A stretch of DNA of 64,000 nt from Candidatus Hydrogenedens sp. (lineage in GTDB: Bacteria > Hydrogenedentota > Hydrogenedentia > Hydrogenedentales > JAEUWI01), in the NCBI GenBank assembly GCA_016125095.1, contig WGMK01000014.1:227673-291672 (forward strand), given 5' to 3'. Numbering within the stretch: the stretch's first letter is position 1; each line of letters begins with the position of its first letter. Below the pieces are notes generated by a model. The model did not search any database and was not told the DNA's origin. It saw only the letters and a program-made list of their open reading frames with translations. This document shows positions 26,666-36,507 of the stretch, piece by piece. The translations under genes and the position numbers were made by a program.

Positions 26666-29600
26666 CTACGGCCCCGGGCAGAAGCGGTCCTCGGTGCCGC
26701 CGAGCGGGCAGTAGCGATAGCCTTCGAGATTGAAGAACTGGATCATCCGCAGCAGCTCGCCAAGGCTGATCACCCAGTCCCGCGGGTTGTAGTCCGTGTC
26801 GTAGTAGGTGCACGAGGTATTCGCGCCGGGCCCCGGCACATAACCATCTTCCGTGTCGAGCGGGGTGTCCGCGCAATGCAGGCCCAGCGCGTTGTAGAAC
26901 TGCACCACGCGCAGCAACTCGCTCAGCGCGATGACGAAATCGCCGTCCTGGTCGGCCGTTTGTTTGCCGTCGCCATCGCCGTCTCCTTCGCCCTCACCCT
27001 CGCCATCGCCCGAGGGCGCGGTGTACAACCGCACCAGCGCATTCGAGGCGGTGTTGGGATTGCTGAGGCTGTCCACCGCTGCGCCCGCATCCACATAGAC
27101 CGCGACGAGCCCCGGCGCGGTTGCCGTTACGTTGAAGGCATAGGCTGCGCCGCTGCCAACCAAGTCGCTCACGGTGCCGTTCACCGCGGCAATGCCTGCC
27201 GTCGAAAGGCCCGTGACCGGGCGATCGAATTCCGCGAGCACCCGAATCACCGGGTCCGTGGTCGGGTCGGGCGCGCTGCTGCTCAGTACGACTGAGGGCG
27301 CCGTCGGATCGAAAACGTAGCTCACCGGCGCTGCCAAGGCCACGCTCGGATTGCCCGCCAAGTCGCTCGCGGCGCTGGCGTTCACATTCAGCGTCACGAG
27401 TCCCGGGAGACCGGCCGTCACCTCGACCGTATAAACCGCATCGCCGTCTTGACCGCCAGTCAGCGCCAGCGTGGCATTGGTCGTGCTCATGCCGCCCGTG
27501 CCGAAGCCGGTGACAGGCTCGGAAAACACGACCGCGATTTCGAGCGTCGGCGCGCCATAGGCCGAACCCGAGGCGCCGATGATCTCCACCTCCGGATCTG
27601 TTAGGTCTAGGGTGACTGTGTTGTCGGTCGAGCTTGAGGCGGCGTTCAAGTTGCCGTAGACATCGCTGACCACGCCCGCCGGGAGTCGTAGCCGTATCGC
27701 GCCTTCCCCGGCGGTCGCATCCACCGACACCTGATACGTCTGTGAGGTGAGCCGTGTCACTTTCGCCAGTGCCACCTGCACGTCGCCGGTAAACGCGAAC
27801 ATGTCGATTTCCAGTCCGGGCAGCGGACGCGACGCGGTCACGTCGAACAGGATGGGCAGTCCATTCGCGGGGTCCGCCTGTCCCGGTGCCTGCTGGATGA
27901 TCACCGTAGGCGTACCCTGCAGCTCCTCTGCCTCGAAGGCGCCAATGTCGACACTCGAACCCACGATTCGCGGGAATCCCTCGTAGCGTTGGTCGTACTC
28001 GGGTACGATGAGTTCGGGAACCGTAATGAGCGTGTTGTCGCCCGCATTGATGGCAAGGCACCCGGGCACGAGGGCATGCGTGAGGGTTAGGCCGCCGTTG
28101 TCGGCGAGCGGCCCGAGGATTTCGCCGATATCGGCGACGCCGAGCGTGGCCAGCGTGAAATCGGAGGGACCCGCCCCGGTGATGCCATCATGACCGAACA
28201 GGTTCGAGCCATCGCCGCTAATCTCGCCCGCGATGTCCGGTGTGGTCACCACACTGGTCGATGTGCCGGGTGCGCCGAAGTTCCCGGCCACAATGGTGTT
28301 CGTGAGCCGTACCGGAAGATCCCCCGCCACGATGCCGCCCGTGCCGCCGCCGCCGTTGTCGTCCGCATCCGCCAGGTTGTCCGTAATCGTAAAGTTGGCT
28401 AGTGCGGCCGTGGTGCCCGTGTCCAAGTACACGCCGCCGCCCGTGCCGTCGGCATCGTTGCCGCTCACGGTGCTGCAGAACGCATAGAACGTGCCGGCAA
28501 GAAGGCTGAGGGCGCCGCCGTTTCCGCCTGCAGTGTTCTGGCTCAGCAGGTCGTAGCCGAGGTATACGTTCGCTCCCTCGGCGTAGATACCGCCGCCATT
28601 GCCCGATGCCGAGCAGCGCGTAATGGTCGACCAGGCCAGGCTGACGGTCGTGCCCGCGCCGCAATAGACTCCGCCGCCCGCATCGGCGTCGCAATCCTGA
28701 ATCGTCGAGTCTACCAGGCTCAGTAATGCGACCCCGGTGGAGGCGATACCGCCGCCCTGGGTGCCCGTACAATCGCGTATCACGACCTTTGTCAGCTCAA
28801 GCCAGCGGCTCGTGGAAATGCCGCCCGGTCCCGAGCTCGATTCGCTATTCGCAATCGTAATATTGCTCAGTGTGGTCTGGCCGCCGGTACCGTATTGCAG
28901 GGCCGTCGCCCCGATGGCCGAGGCATCGATGGTCAACAGGTCCGCGCCGGGACCGGTAATGTTGACGGTCGCCCCGTCGGGAATCACGAGCGTTCCGTTC
29001 GACAGCAGCAGGGTGCCGGGCGTGTCGTTGGGGAACAGCGAATCCTTGAAGCGGACTTCGCCGCCGACGTTCAGCGCGGCAACTTCGTCGAGCACGGCGC
29101 GCAAGGTCGTCTTGCCGCCCGCGGTTCGAGCATCGAAATCGCCGGGCACTGCGTCGTGCCCGTCGCTCAGGCTGTCCACCTCGAACGCCAGTGAATAGGT
29201 CAGCACCCCCCAGACGTGGACGTTGTCGGTACTCGTGTTACCGGCGTTCGCGGCCGAATTGCCCGAGAATTGCGTCCCGGTCAGCAGGGCCGAGCCGGCC
29301 GAGCGCACAAACACGGCGCCGCCCTTGCCTTGGCCGCCCAGGGGTGCCGTTCCGTTGTTGGCGTTATCGCCTGGCTCTCCTCCGTCGGCCGTGTTATTCA
29401 AGAACGAGCAGTCGAACGCGATGAACTGGCAATTCGTGTTTACGAAGACCGCGCCCCCCAGGCCCGCGCCTCCGCCTCCGCCTCCGCCGCCCGGGTCGGC
29501 GATACTAGTGCCCCCCTCCCCGCCGCGGCCGGCAAACTGACCACCGACCGATCCGGCTACGGCTACCGCGAAGGGATTGCCCTGAGAGCCTTGGCCGCCT

Positions 29601-32600
29601 CCGCCTCCGCCGAATCCGCCCACGCCGCCGTCCGTGATGGGCCCGGTAAAGTTCGCGCCTCCACCGCCTCCACCTCCGCCATCGCCCCCGATGCCGCCCA
29701 GCGTATTCGAGAAGAATTCATTCACGCCCGCGCCGCCTCCGCCCGCTCCCGTGCCGCCGTTCGATCCGCTGATGCTGGTGCCGCCGCCAAGGCCCGCGCT
29801 CCCGAAGGACGATTCGCCGCCATCACCGCCGAACTCCGTCGTGCCGGCTTGGCCGTCGCGTACACCGTCGCCAATGCCACCGCCGCCTCCGCCGCCCACC
29901 ACCTCGAGCACGGCATCACCGCCGTCGCCGCCTGCGGCCGCGTTCGAATCAAATACGACCCCGGTGGCATAGAAGCTGCCGAGGTACACAAAGACCGCTC
30001 CGCCCGCGCCCATGCCGCCGCCTCCGCCGCCCGCACCGGTTCCGCCGGCGCCGCCCGCCGCGCGCCCGTTCGCCAGCGTAATGTTGGCGAGCGAAAGTGT
30101 TCCGAATTCCACTTGGAAGAATCGCTGCGTACCTTGCGCGTCCAGTGTCAACAGGGCGGCACCGGGTCCGATCACCGTGATTGGGCTCTGTACGAGAATT
30201 TGTCCCCCGGTGATGGTGGAGGTCTGCGGCCCCGACTCGAACAAGGCGGGGTCGTAGGTGATCAGGGATGCGGAGCTGATACCGAGATTCGTCGCGGCCT
30301 GCATGGCCGAGCGAAGCGTGATCGTACCAGACCCGGTCGTGGGATCCACGCTCGAGGCCGCTGCGGCGGGGTTGTCCCCGAGGTCGTTAATCATGAAGGT
30401 TACGCCGTCCAACGTGATGTTTCCCCAGAAGTGGTTGTTATCCGTTAACGTTGACCCCGCATTCGCCGCGTTGTTCCCGGAATACAAAGGCTCACTGAGT
30501 GTAGCCGTGCCGCCGGTGCGCACAAAGACCGCGCCGCCCTTGCCCTGGCCATCGCCCGGGGATAGCGAAGCTCCTACGCTCGCGCCGCTCGATCCCCCCG
30601 TCGCGGTATTGTCCCTGAAGGTGCAGTAGGTTGCCGTGAACAAGGCGGTATCGTTGACAAAGACGGCGCCGCCCAGACCCGCGCCGCCGCCGCCGCCGCT
30701 CGCACTGGAGGGTTCCGATTCGCCCCCGTTTCCGGCGAAATCGCCGCCTTGCCCTCCGGGCAATGGACTTACCGCACCGCGGGCGGGCCTGCCGCCGCCG
30801 CCACCGCCGAATCCGCCATCACCCCCGTTGACGTTCGGAATGAGGTTGCCATCGGCGTAGCCGCCTCCGCCGCCACCGCCGCCCATGCCGCCCTTGCCGC
30901 CCGATTTGGTTCCGTTGGCATTGCCGCCGCAGCCGCCACCGCCTGCGCCCGGTCCGCCATCGTTGCCGGATTGACCCTCCGAACCGCCGAGACCCGGAGT
31001 GCCTGTGGCGGCGCGGCCGCCGTGCCCGGCGAGGGTGCCGAACGCATCGTCGCCGTCGCCGGAAATGCCGTCGCCCACGCCGCCGCCGCCGCCGCCGCCC
31101 AGTGCTGCTTCCAGGCTGGCATCACCGCCGTCGCCGCCCTCGGCCGTGTTGTTCTCGAAGACGACCGATAACGCCGTCACCTCGCCATCGTATAGGTAGA
31201 TGGAGCCGCCCGCGCCCATGCCGCCGCCGCCGCCTCCGCTGCCGTTACCGCCCTTGCCGCCCTTGCCCAATCCATCGGCGAGCGTAACCTTCGTAATTCC
31301 CAGGCTTCCCGCGAGCACCTGAAAATGACGCCGCTTGCCATCGCCGCTGATCGTCAGCAGTTCGGAACCGGGACCAGAGACGACGACATCGCCCGCAATG
31401 AGGAAATCGCCCAGATCCTCGTCCATCGTAATGGTCTGCGGTCCACCGGTAAACAGATCCGGGTCGAATTCGATGGTAGTCGGCGCGCCGAACACGCGGG
31501 CTGCTTGCAGCGCCGAGCGAAGCGTCGTCGTATCCAATTCGGTCAATCCCGACTGGCTGTCCGGCGTCACCCCGGGGATATCGCGCAAGTCGTCCACCAC
31601 GAATTGAAGCGTATCCAGCGAGGTCGCGCCCCAATGCGCGCCGTTGTCCTCGGGCGTCGACAGGGCGTCTCGGGCGGTGTTGCCCAGGAAGACCGTATCC
31701 GTAAGGGCCGAAGTGCCGCCCGTGCGGACGAAGATCGCGCCGCCTTTTCCCTGGCCGTTTTCGGGAGACTCACCCGTTAAGGTTCCCGCGCCGCCATCTC
31801 CGCCTCGGGCCCCGTTCTCCACAAACCTGCAGGCGTTGCTGGTAAAGCTGGCGGTGTTGTTGACGAATACCGCGCCCCCAAGCCCGGCACCGCCTCCGCC
31901 GCTTCCCGATTCGTTGAAACCATCGGCGCCGTTGCCGCCGAATTCTCCGCCATCACCCCCGAGCGGCGTGCCGCCGGTGACATCGTAGTATTTGCTCGCG
32001 CCTCCGCCTCCGCCGCCGAAGCCGCCGTTGCCGCCGTAACTGCCCTGGGCAAACGATCCCTTCGTGGACCCGGTGCCTCCTCCGCCGCCGCCAAAGCCGC
32101 CTCCGCCGGCCGTGCTGAAATCCAAACCCGAATCCGTGCCGCCGCCCCCGGCGCCCGGTCCGCCAATGCCGCCGGTAACGCCGCCGAGTCCGGCCGCGCC
32201 CGTGGCGGACGCACCGCCATCGCCGCCCGCGCCCGAGAACGGCGACTCGCCATCGGCCGTTAGACCGTCGCCAACGCCGCCCCCGCCGCCGCCCCCGAGC
32301 AGCGCATTGGGAATCGTATCGCCGCCATCGCCGCCCACGGCGCTGTTGTATTCGAAGTCGACATGGTCCGCCGTGACGTCGCCGTCGAAGATATAGATGG
32401 CGCCGCCCGCGCCCATACCGCCACCCCCGCCGCTTTCGCCGTCGCCGCCATCGCCCCCCTTGGCCAGGCCCTCCGCAAGCGTCAGGTCTGAAATATCGAG
32501 ACTCCCGCCAATCACCTGAAAGATGCGCCGGAGATTGTTCCCGCTGATGGTCAGGTGATCGGTGCCCGGCCCTTCAATCGTGATCGACGTCTCAACGATA

Positions 32601-34027
32601 AAGTCGCCCAGTGCGCTGTCGATGGTGAGCGTGCGCTCTCCGCCGGTGAACAGGTCGGGGTCGAAACTCATCGCCGCGGCGGCACCGAGCGCACGGAATT
32701 CCTGCAGCACCGCGCGAAGCGTTACCGTGCCGCCAGCGGTCAGGGCGATGCCGTCGCCCGGATCGCTGTCCGGCAGATCGTTCAGGTCGTCGATAATGAT
32801 GCCGGCGGTAACAAAGGTGCCCCAGAGGTCGGCGTTGTCCGTGGCGGTGCTGTCGGCGTCGACGGCCGTATTGCTTTCGAAGTCGCACGCCGCAAGCGTC
32901 AGCAGGCTATCGGTGCGCGCGAAGATGGCGCCGCCCTTGCCTTGGCCATCCTGGCCGGGCTGGCCGTTGGGACCCGTGTTGCCGACGCCGCCGGATGCGG
33001 AGTTTCCCCGGAAGCTGCAATTCTCGGCCAGGAACTCGGCACCCGCGTTGACAAAGACCGCGCCGCCCAGGCCCGCGCCCCCGCCTCCGCCGCACCCGAT
33101 CGCGCTGTTGTTGTTGCCTCCTGCGCCGGCAAACGTGCCGCCCGCGCCGCCTTGCGCGGGCGAGAAATCATTGCCGCCCGCGCCTCCGCCTCCGCCGCCG
33201 AATCCTCCGGCTCCGCCATACATGGCAATCGTCACGGGAATTCCCGTTCCACCTCCGCCACCGCCTCCGCCGCCGAAGCCGCCGGTTCCCCCGGCGTTAC
33301 TGATGTTGAAGGCTACCCCGCCACCGCCGCCCCCCGTGCCGGGACCACCATTGCCTCCCGGGAGGTTTTCCCCGCCGCCCAGCCCAGGATTGCCGGTGGC
33401 AGCAGGGCCGCCTGCGCCGCCGATAGTCCCGTCATTGAAGGCGCCTGCGGCGGCCGTGCCATTGCCCACGCCGCCACCGCCGCCACCGCCCGACAACATG
33501 TTCGAATATCCCTGGCCTCCGTTCCCGCCCACGGCAGCGTTGTCCTCAAACTCGACGTCCTGCGCCGAGACGGTTCCGCTGTAGATGTAGATGGCGCCCC
33601 CCGCGCCCATGCCGCCGCCGCCGCCGCCCGCGCCCGCGCCTCCACCGCCCCCCTTGCCGTAGCCATTGGCCAGCGTGACGCCGGAGATATCCAGCCCTCC
33701 GGCGATTACCTGAATGAGGCGCTGCGTATCGCCGCCCGAGACCGTGAGCAACGCCGCGCCGGGGCCCTGAATTGCCACGGGTTCGTCGATGATGAGATCG
33801 CCGAGAGTGAGGGTGATCGACACGGCGCCCGATTCGAAGAGGTCGGCATCGAAGACGATGATGTCATCTGATTCAGCGGCGTCGATCGCTTCGCGCAGCG
33901 AGGTGCCGGTGCCGACACCGACACCATCAGCTTCGTCGGCGGTCGTGGTCACCGTGATATCGGCGGCCGCCGCCCAACCCCAACCCAGAAGCATACACGC
34001 ACAAAAAAAACGCACGATCGACCGCAT
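26666..34027 (-). CDS. Giant secreted beta-helix protein 1: Gly-rich modules, DIGAFE beta-helix, Ig-like domains and dockerin-like C-terminus
   Basis: A 2453-residue exported protein. Order: signal peptide (1-22, ends AAAA); four modules of about 400 residues (about 20-1610), each with a SLREA/TLRxA segment, a GPG..LLTI/LLTV strand, and a long GGGGGGMGAGG-type stretch ending in QGKGGAIF; a classical parallel beta-helix (about 1610-2035) that closes with ADNGGLTLTHAL and DIGAFE; three Ig-like domains (about 2037-2335); an acidic linker (GDGEGEGEGDGDGDGK); and a duplicated four-Cys domain (about 2347-2452) with EF-hand-like loops. It should be a surface or extracellular adhesin-like or glycan-active structural protein. 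Start 34027 has GGGGA upstream and gives a proper signal peptide. No catalytic motif is visible. Confidence 0.9.
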   Translation of the reverse strand: MRSIVRFFCACMLLGWGWAAAADITVTTTADEADGVGVGTGTSLREAIDAAESDDIIVFDADLFESGAVSITLTLGDLIIDEPVAIQGPGAALLTVSGGDTQRLIQVIAGGLDISGVTLANGYGKGGGGGAGAGGGGGGMGAGGAIYIYSGTVSAQDVEFEDNAAVGGNGGQGYSNMLSGGGGGGGVGNGTAAAGAFNDGTIGGAGGPAATGNPGLGGGENLPGGNGGPGTGGGGGGVAFNISNAGGTGGFGGGGGGGGGTGIPVTIAMYGGAGGFGGGGGGAGGNDFSPAQGGAGGTFAGAGGNNNSAIGCGGGGGAGLGGAVFVNAGAEFLAENCSFRGNSASGGVGNTGPNGQPGQDGQGKGGAIFARTDSLLTLAACDFESNTAVDADSTATDNADLWGTFVTAGIIIDDLNDLPDSDPGDGIALTAGGTVTLRAVLQEFRALGAAAAMSFDPDLFTGGERTLTIDSALGDFIVETSITIEGPGTDHLTISGNNLRRIFQVIGGSLDISDLTLAEGLAKGGDGGDGESGGGGGMGAGGAIYIFDGDVTADHVDFEYNSAVGGDGGDTIPNALLGGGGGGGVGDGLTADGESPFSGAGGDGGASATGAAGLGGVTGGIGGPGAGGGGTDSGLDFSTAGGGGFGGGGGGTGSTKGSFAQGSYGGNGGFGGGGGGASKYYDVTGGTPLGGDGGEFGGNGADGFNESGSGGGGAGLGGAVFVNNTASFTSNACRFVENGARGGDGGAGTLTGESPENGQGKGGAIFVRTGGTSALTDTVFLGNTARDALSTPEDNGAHWGATSLDTLQFVVDDLRDIPGVTPDSQSGLTELDTTTLRSALQAARVFGAPTTIEFDPDLFTGGPQTITMDEDLGDFLIAGDVVVSGPGSELLTISGDGKRRHFQVLAGSLGITKVTLADGLGKGGKGGNGSGGGGGGMGAGGSIYLYDGEVTALSVVFENNTAEGGDGGDASLEAALGGGGGGGVGDGISGDGDDAFGTLAGHGGRAATGTPGLGGSEGQSGNDGGPGAGGGGCGGNANGTKSGGKGGMGGGGGGGGYADGNLIPNVNGGDGGFGGGGGGRPARGAVSPLPGGQGGDFAGNGGESEPSSASGGGGGAGLGGAVFVNDTALFTATYCTFRDNTATGGSSGASVGASLSPGDGQGKGGAVFVRTGGTATLSEPLYSGNNAANAGSTLTDNNHFWGNITLDGVTFMINDLGDNPAAAASSVDPTTGSGTITLRSAMQAATNLGISSASLITYDPALFESGPQTSTITGGQILVQSPITVIGPGAALLTLDAQGTQRFFQVEFGTLSLANITLANGRAAGGAGGTGAGGGGGGMGAGGAVFVYLGSFYATGVVFDSNAAAGGDGGDAVLEVVGGGGGGGIGDGVRDGQAGTTEFGGDGGESSFGSAGLGGGTSISGSNGGTGAGGGGAGVNEFFSNTLGGIGGDGGGGGGGGANFTGPITDGGVGGFGGGGGGQGSQGNPFAVAVAGSVGGQFAGRGGEGGTSIADPGGGGGGGGAGLGGAVFVNTNCQFIAFDCSFLNNTADGGEPGDNANNGTAPLGGQGKGGAVFVRSAGSALLTGTQFSGNSAANAGNTSTDNVHVWGVLTYSLAFEVDSLSDGHDAVPGDFDARTAGGKTTLRAVLDEVAALNVGGEVRFKDSLFPNDTPGTLLLSNGTLVIPDGATVNITGPGADLLTIDASAIGATALQYGTGGQTTLSNITIANSESSSGPGGISTSRWLELTKVVIRDCTGTQGGGIASTGVALLSLVDSTIQDCDADAGGGVYCGAGTTVSLAWSTITRCSASGNGGGIYAEGANVYLGYDLLSQNTAGGNGGALSLLAGTFYAFCSTVSGNDADGTGGGVYLDTGTTAALANFTITDNLADADDNGGGGTGGIVAGDLPVRLTNTIVAGNFGAPGTSTSVVTTPDIAGEISGDGSNLFGHDGITGAGPSDFTLATLGVADIGEILGPLADNGGLTLTHALVPGCLAINAGDNTLITVPELIVPEYDQRYEGFPRIVGSSVDIGAFEAEELQGTPTVIIQQAPGQADPANGLPILFDVTASRPLPGLEIDMFAFTGDVQVALAKVTRLTSQTYQVSVDATAGEGAIRLRLPAGVVSDVYGNLNAASSSTDNTVTLDLTDPEVEIIGASGSAYGAPTLEIAVVFSEPVTGFGTGGMSTTNATLALTGGQDGDAVYTVEVTAGLPGLVTLNVNASAASDLAGNPSVALAAPVSYVFDPTAPSVVLSSSAPDPTTDPVIRVLAEFDRPVTGLSTAGIAAVNGTVSDLVGSGAAYAFNVTATAPGLVAVYVDAGAAVDSLSNPNTASNALVRLYTAPSGDGEGEGEGDGDGDGKQTADQDGDFVIALSELLRVVQFYNALGLHCADTPLDTEDGYVPGPGANTSCTYYDTDYNPRDWVISLGELLRMIQFFNLEGYRYCPLGGTEDRFCPGP
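29200..33960 (-). repeat. Four tandem ~1.2-kb intragenic repeats (Gly-rich modules)
   Basis: The LR-E/A/S codon landmarks recur at about 33896, 32714, 31517, 30311, with a fifth, diverged, at 29099: spacings of about 1182, 1197, 1206 and 1212 bp. Each unit ends with a NxHxWG/DNxxxWG-type segment. Units differ clearly in sequence, so this is old duplication rather than recent slippage. High-GC GGC/GGN runs in all units may make the region hard to assemble. Confidence 0.75.
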
Positions 34028-34076
34028 GATGCAGATCCCCAAGTCCGTTGATATCGCTCCCCTGAAGCGCACGGCG

Positions 34077-34104
34077 AGTATAGCATTCCGCTCGCAAGGT
34101 GCAA
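34077..34104 (-). promoter_or_regulatory. Putative promoter of giant protein 1
   Basis: Reading the minus strand: TTGCAC, a 16-bp spacer and TATACT, about 50 bp before ATG 34027. The -10 is 5/6 and the -35 4/6. Confidence 0.5.
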
Positions 34105-34154
34105 GGAACTAATTGAAAATCGGAAGCAATTCGCGGCAACCGATCGGGAATTTC

Positions 34155-35267
34155 TCAGTTCGCGGATCGCTCGACGCGCGCGTTGTACTCTGGGTTCGTT
34201 CCCTCGAGCCCCGCAGGCACGGCATGCAGCAGATAGAAACGCCCCAGCTGGTAGAGCGCCGTGCTCACCAGGGGCAGGGTTCGCTCCGTCCGTTTGAGGG
34301 TGCGGGTCGCCAGGGTCAGGGCCTTCACTGCGCCACGGTTGGCGAGCGACCGGGGAATCTGCAATTCATCCGCCAGTTCGGCCCCGAGTAATTTACGCGA
34401 CAATTGGTACATCGTCGCGCGCGGCATATAGAAGGGCGGTAATCCCGACATGCCGTCCAGCACGGCGCGCGTCAGCAGTACGCTGTTCTCTGTCACGCGG
34501 CGTTGCCGGCGGGTGATGGCTTCGTACAACTGCTCTTCCTGCTGCCGGGTCTTGGTGAGCAGGGCGGAGTCTACACCGAGCACATGGCCGGCATAGCGCC
34601 AGAAGAGATGCTGCGAATCCTGCTCTTCTTCCGTGAGCCGGATGCCCAGGCGCATCAGGCCGCGGCGCACCTCGAACCCGAACTGAATCAGAGTGATGGC
34701 CATGTCTTCCTGATTGATGGGAAGGCCGAGCGCTTCCCGGTTCCAGCGCGGCGAGTGGCTCAGGTGGGCGCGAATCGCGGCGTGAAGCAGCCGCACCTTC
34801 ATCACCCCGCGGTGGCCGTCCTGGCCCGGCCGGATACCGCCCGGGAGCGCGAGCTTGTACACGAAGTCCGAGGTCTCGTGCAGCCGCCGTTGCACATCCT
34901 GCGTCAATCGGCCCGTTGCCACCAGCACCTCGGCGGCATTGCCCAGGGCGTATCCCTCGACGAGGCTGCCGGCCATCAGCGCCAGCCCCACGGCGGGGGC
35001 GTATTTGAATCCCACCCGGCGGCCGGCCTCCATCGCACTGAAATCGGCCCAGCGCGGCACGGCATGGCAGGCATCCAGAAACTCGCGGTATACCCCGCCC
35101 TCGCGGCGCGCGCGCACTTCCACGCGCGCCAGCAGCCCGGTGCGCACCCGGCCGCCCAGCCCGGCTAACACCGCATCCGCCAAGGGATCACCCTGCTGCC
35201 GGAAGGGTTCCAGAAAACGGTCGGTGTAGCGATTGCGCATGCGCGCGTCTGACGAAGGCGGTACCAT
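34155..35267 (-). CDS. MpaB/rubber-oxygenase-like (DUF2236) protein
   Basis: A 370-residue all-helical protein. The core signature is HRGVMKVRLLHAAIRAHL followed by PINQEDMAITLIQFG, the family hallmark of DUF2236; the His in LLHAAIR is the likely heme ligand by analogy to latex-clearing protein. Further conserved segments are HETSDFVYKLALPGG and the C-terminal YMPRATMYQLS. Members are heme-dependent oxygenases acting on isoprenoid or other lipophilic chains; most are uncharacterised. Start 35267 is preferred because GAGGGA lies a few bases upstream; ATG 35294 is possible. Its neighbours GH16 and giant protein 1 give no obvious pathway link. Confidence 0.85.
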   Translation of the reverse strand: MVPPSSDARMRNRYTDRFLEPFRQQGDPLADAVLAGLGGRVRTGLLARVEVRARREGGVYREFLDACHAVPRWADFSAMEAGRRVGFKYAPAVGLALMAGSLVEGYALGNAAEVLVATGRLTQDVQRRLHETSDFVYKLALPGGIRPGQDGHRGVMKVRLLHAAIRAHLSHSPRWNREALGLPINQEDMAITLIQFGFEVRRGLMRLGIRLTEEEQDSQHLFWRYAGHVLGVDSALLTKTRQQEEQLYEAITRRQRRVTENSVLLTRAVLDGMSGLPPFYMPRATMYQLSRKLLGAELADELQIPRSLANRGAVKALTLATRTLKRTERTLPLVSTALYQLGRFYLLHAVPAGLEGTNPEYNARVERSAN

Positions 35268-35321
35268 GCCGGGTCCCTCGGGTGGAGACGCCATTATGCA
35301 CCAACGCAGAAAAAAGCACTG

Positions 35322-36107
35322 CTATTTTTCAGGCACGTCCTTTTTAAACACGCGCACGTAGTCGATGATGTATTCATCGGGCAGCAGCATCTTATGCATT
35401 TCTTCCTTCTGAGGCGGCTCCATGCTGAGGATGATGTACTGGTCGATATGCGAAATCGCCTGCTTCACCTCGTAGAACTTATAGCCATCGACGAAGAAGG
35501 TGTAGCTGTCCTCGGTCCACTCAAGCGCGAAGGTGTGGAATCCTTCACTGACGCCTTTCAGATAGCTCTGCATGCCGTGCGTTGTCTGCTGGTTGGGGCC
35601 GTAGGCCCAATGCACATTGTGCGACACGATATCGGTGCCCAGCTTGCGGAAGAACTCCATGATGTCGATCTCCGCGCCGAACTCCGCCGGGTCCTCGCCC
35701 GCCGATACCAGCGGCGACTGGAGCCAGAAAGCCGCCCAGATGCCGCCGCCCCGTTGCAGTTGCGCCCGGCACTCGAAGTATCCGTAGTGCGTCTCGAAGA
35801 GCCCCTGCGTGCCCACCATGCCCGTGAGGATCTCGCCGTCTTTCTCGAAGGCCTTCAGCGTCAGGTGCCCGTCGGCCACCTCGATGGCTTCTTTCGAGAT
35901 GCGCCCCGTTCCGCGCGGCCCCTCACCCCGTATCGCCCACTTGGTGGGGTCCAAGGCATCGCCTTCAAACTGGTCTTCCCAGAACAGCGTGTAGCCCAGC
36001 TTCTCCGGCGTGTACCGCTCATCGGACATCGGCCCCTGCGCGGGGCGTTGCGCGAGGCAGGGCCAGGCGAGAAAAACGAACAGGAGGACGGCGTGCGTGC
36101 TTTTCAT
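35322..36107 (-). CDS. Secreted glycoside hydrolase family 16
   Basis: A 261-residue exported beta-jelly-roll hydrolase, signal peptide 1-19. The catalytic motif EIDIMEF gives nucleophile Glu146, Asp148 and acid/base Glu151. GIWAAFWLQ and GFHTFALEWTEDSYTFFVDG are family signatures. GH16 enzymes cleave beta-1,3/1,4-glucans, laminarin, agar, carrageenan or related polymers; this one cannot be assigned to a subfamily by eye. No extra binding module is present. AGGAGGACGG-type purine sequence within the N-terminal codons is coincidental; the start is ATG 36107. Confidence 0.92.
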   Translation of the reverse strand: MKSTHAVLLFVFLAWPCLAQRPAQGPMSDERYTPEKLGYTLFWEDQFEGDALDPTKWAIRGEGPRGTGRISKEAIEVADGHLTLKAFEKDGEILTGMVGTQGLFETHYGYFECRAQLQRGGGIWAAFWLQSPLVSAGEDPAEFGAEIDIMEFFRKLGTDIVSHNVHWAYGPNQQTTHGMQSYLKGVSEGFHTFALEWTEDSYTFFVDGYKFYEVKQAISHIDQYIILSMEPPQKEEMHKMLLPDEYIIDYVRVFKKDVPEK

Positions 36108-36507
36108 GGGGACTCCAATCTCATGACATTCCCGAGGTGCTCAACGCGTCCGCGCGGGACGCCCCTACACTGTAGCTTTAAGGAAGCGCGATAGCCACCA
36201 TGCCCGGCATCTCTCGCGGGTTCTGGACACTGCTCAAATATTCCGCTTGCAATTCCTCGCGGTGTGCGTTACGCTATAAAAACGTTTGTATAAAATCGAT
36301 TGCATAACCTCGAACAGTTGAAGGTTTCTTGTGTAAGTATCGCTAGAAGAAGTGATTACACTGACACAAGACGATCGGGGGGCGATCCGGACCAGGAGCT
36401 CCGCCTACCAGAGCGGCGCAGGTGCCGAGCCGCCCTTGTCGACCAATGAATGCACCAGAATGCAGTCTAATCGTGGGTATTCGAACCGCAGTACACCGAG
36501 AGACGCC
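36108..36507. other. 400-bp divergent intergenic region
   Basis: Holds the leaders of the leftward GH16 gene and the rightward YCII/flavoprotein pair. An AT-rich island near 36270-36310 has two TATAAA hexamers (36275-36280, 36289-36294) without a convincing -35 at the right spacing. The YCII frame could extend back to a GTG at 36352, but the extra residues do not match the family. I see no RNA gene here. Confidence 0.5.

Noticed and set aside
28895..33871. Several Pro/Ala-rich open frames on the + strand over giant protein 1
   Set aside because: They are antisense readings of GGC/GGN-rich codons (CCG/GCC) and mirror the repeat structure.
29200..33960. CRISPR-like repetition
   Set aside because: The 1.2-kb units are protein-coding modules with diverged sequence; there are no short direct repeats with unique spacers.
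36240..36310. Two TATAAA hexamers as definite promoters
   Set aside because: No -35 at acceptable spacing; reported only as a property of the intergenic region.
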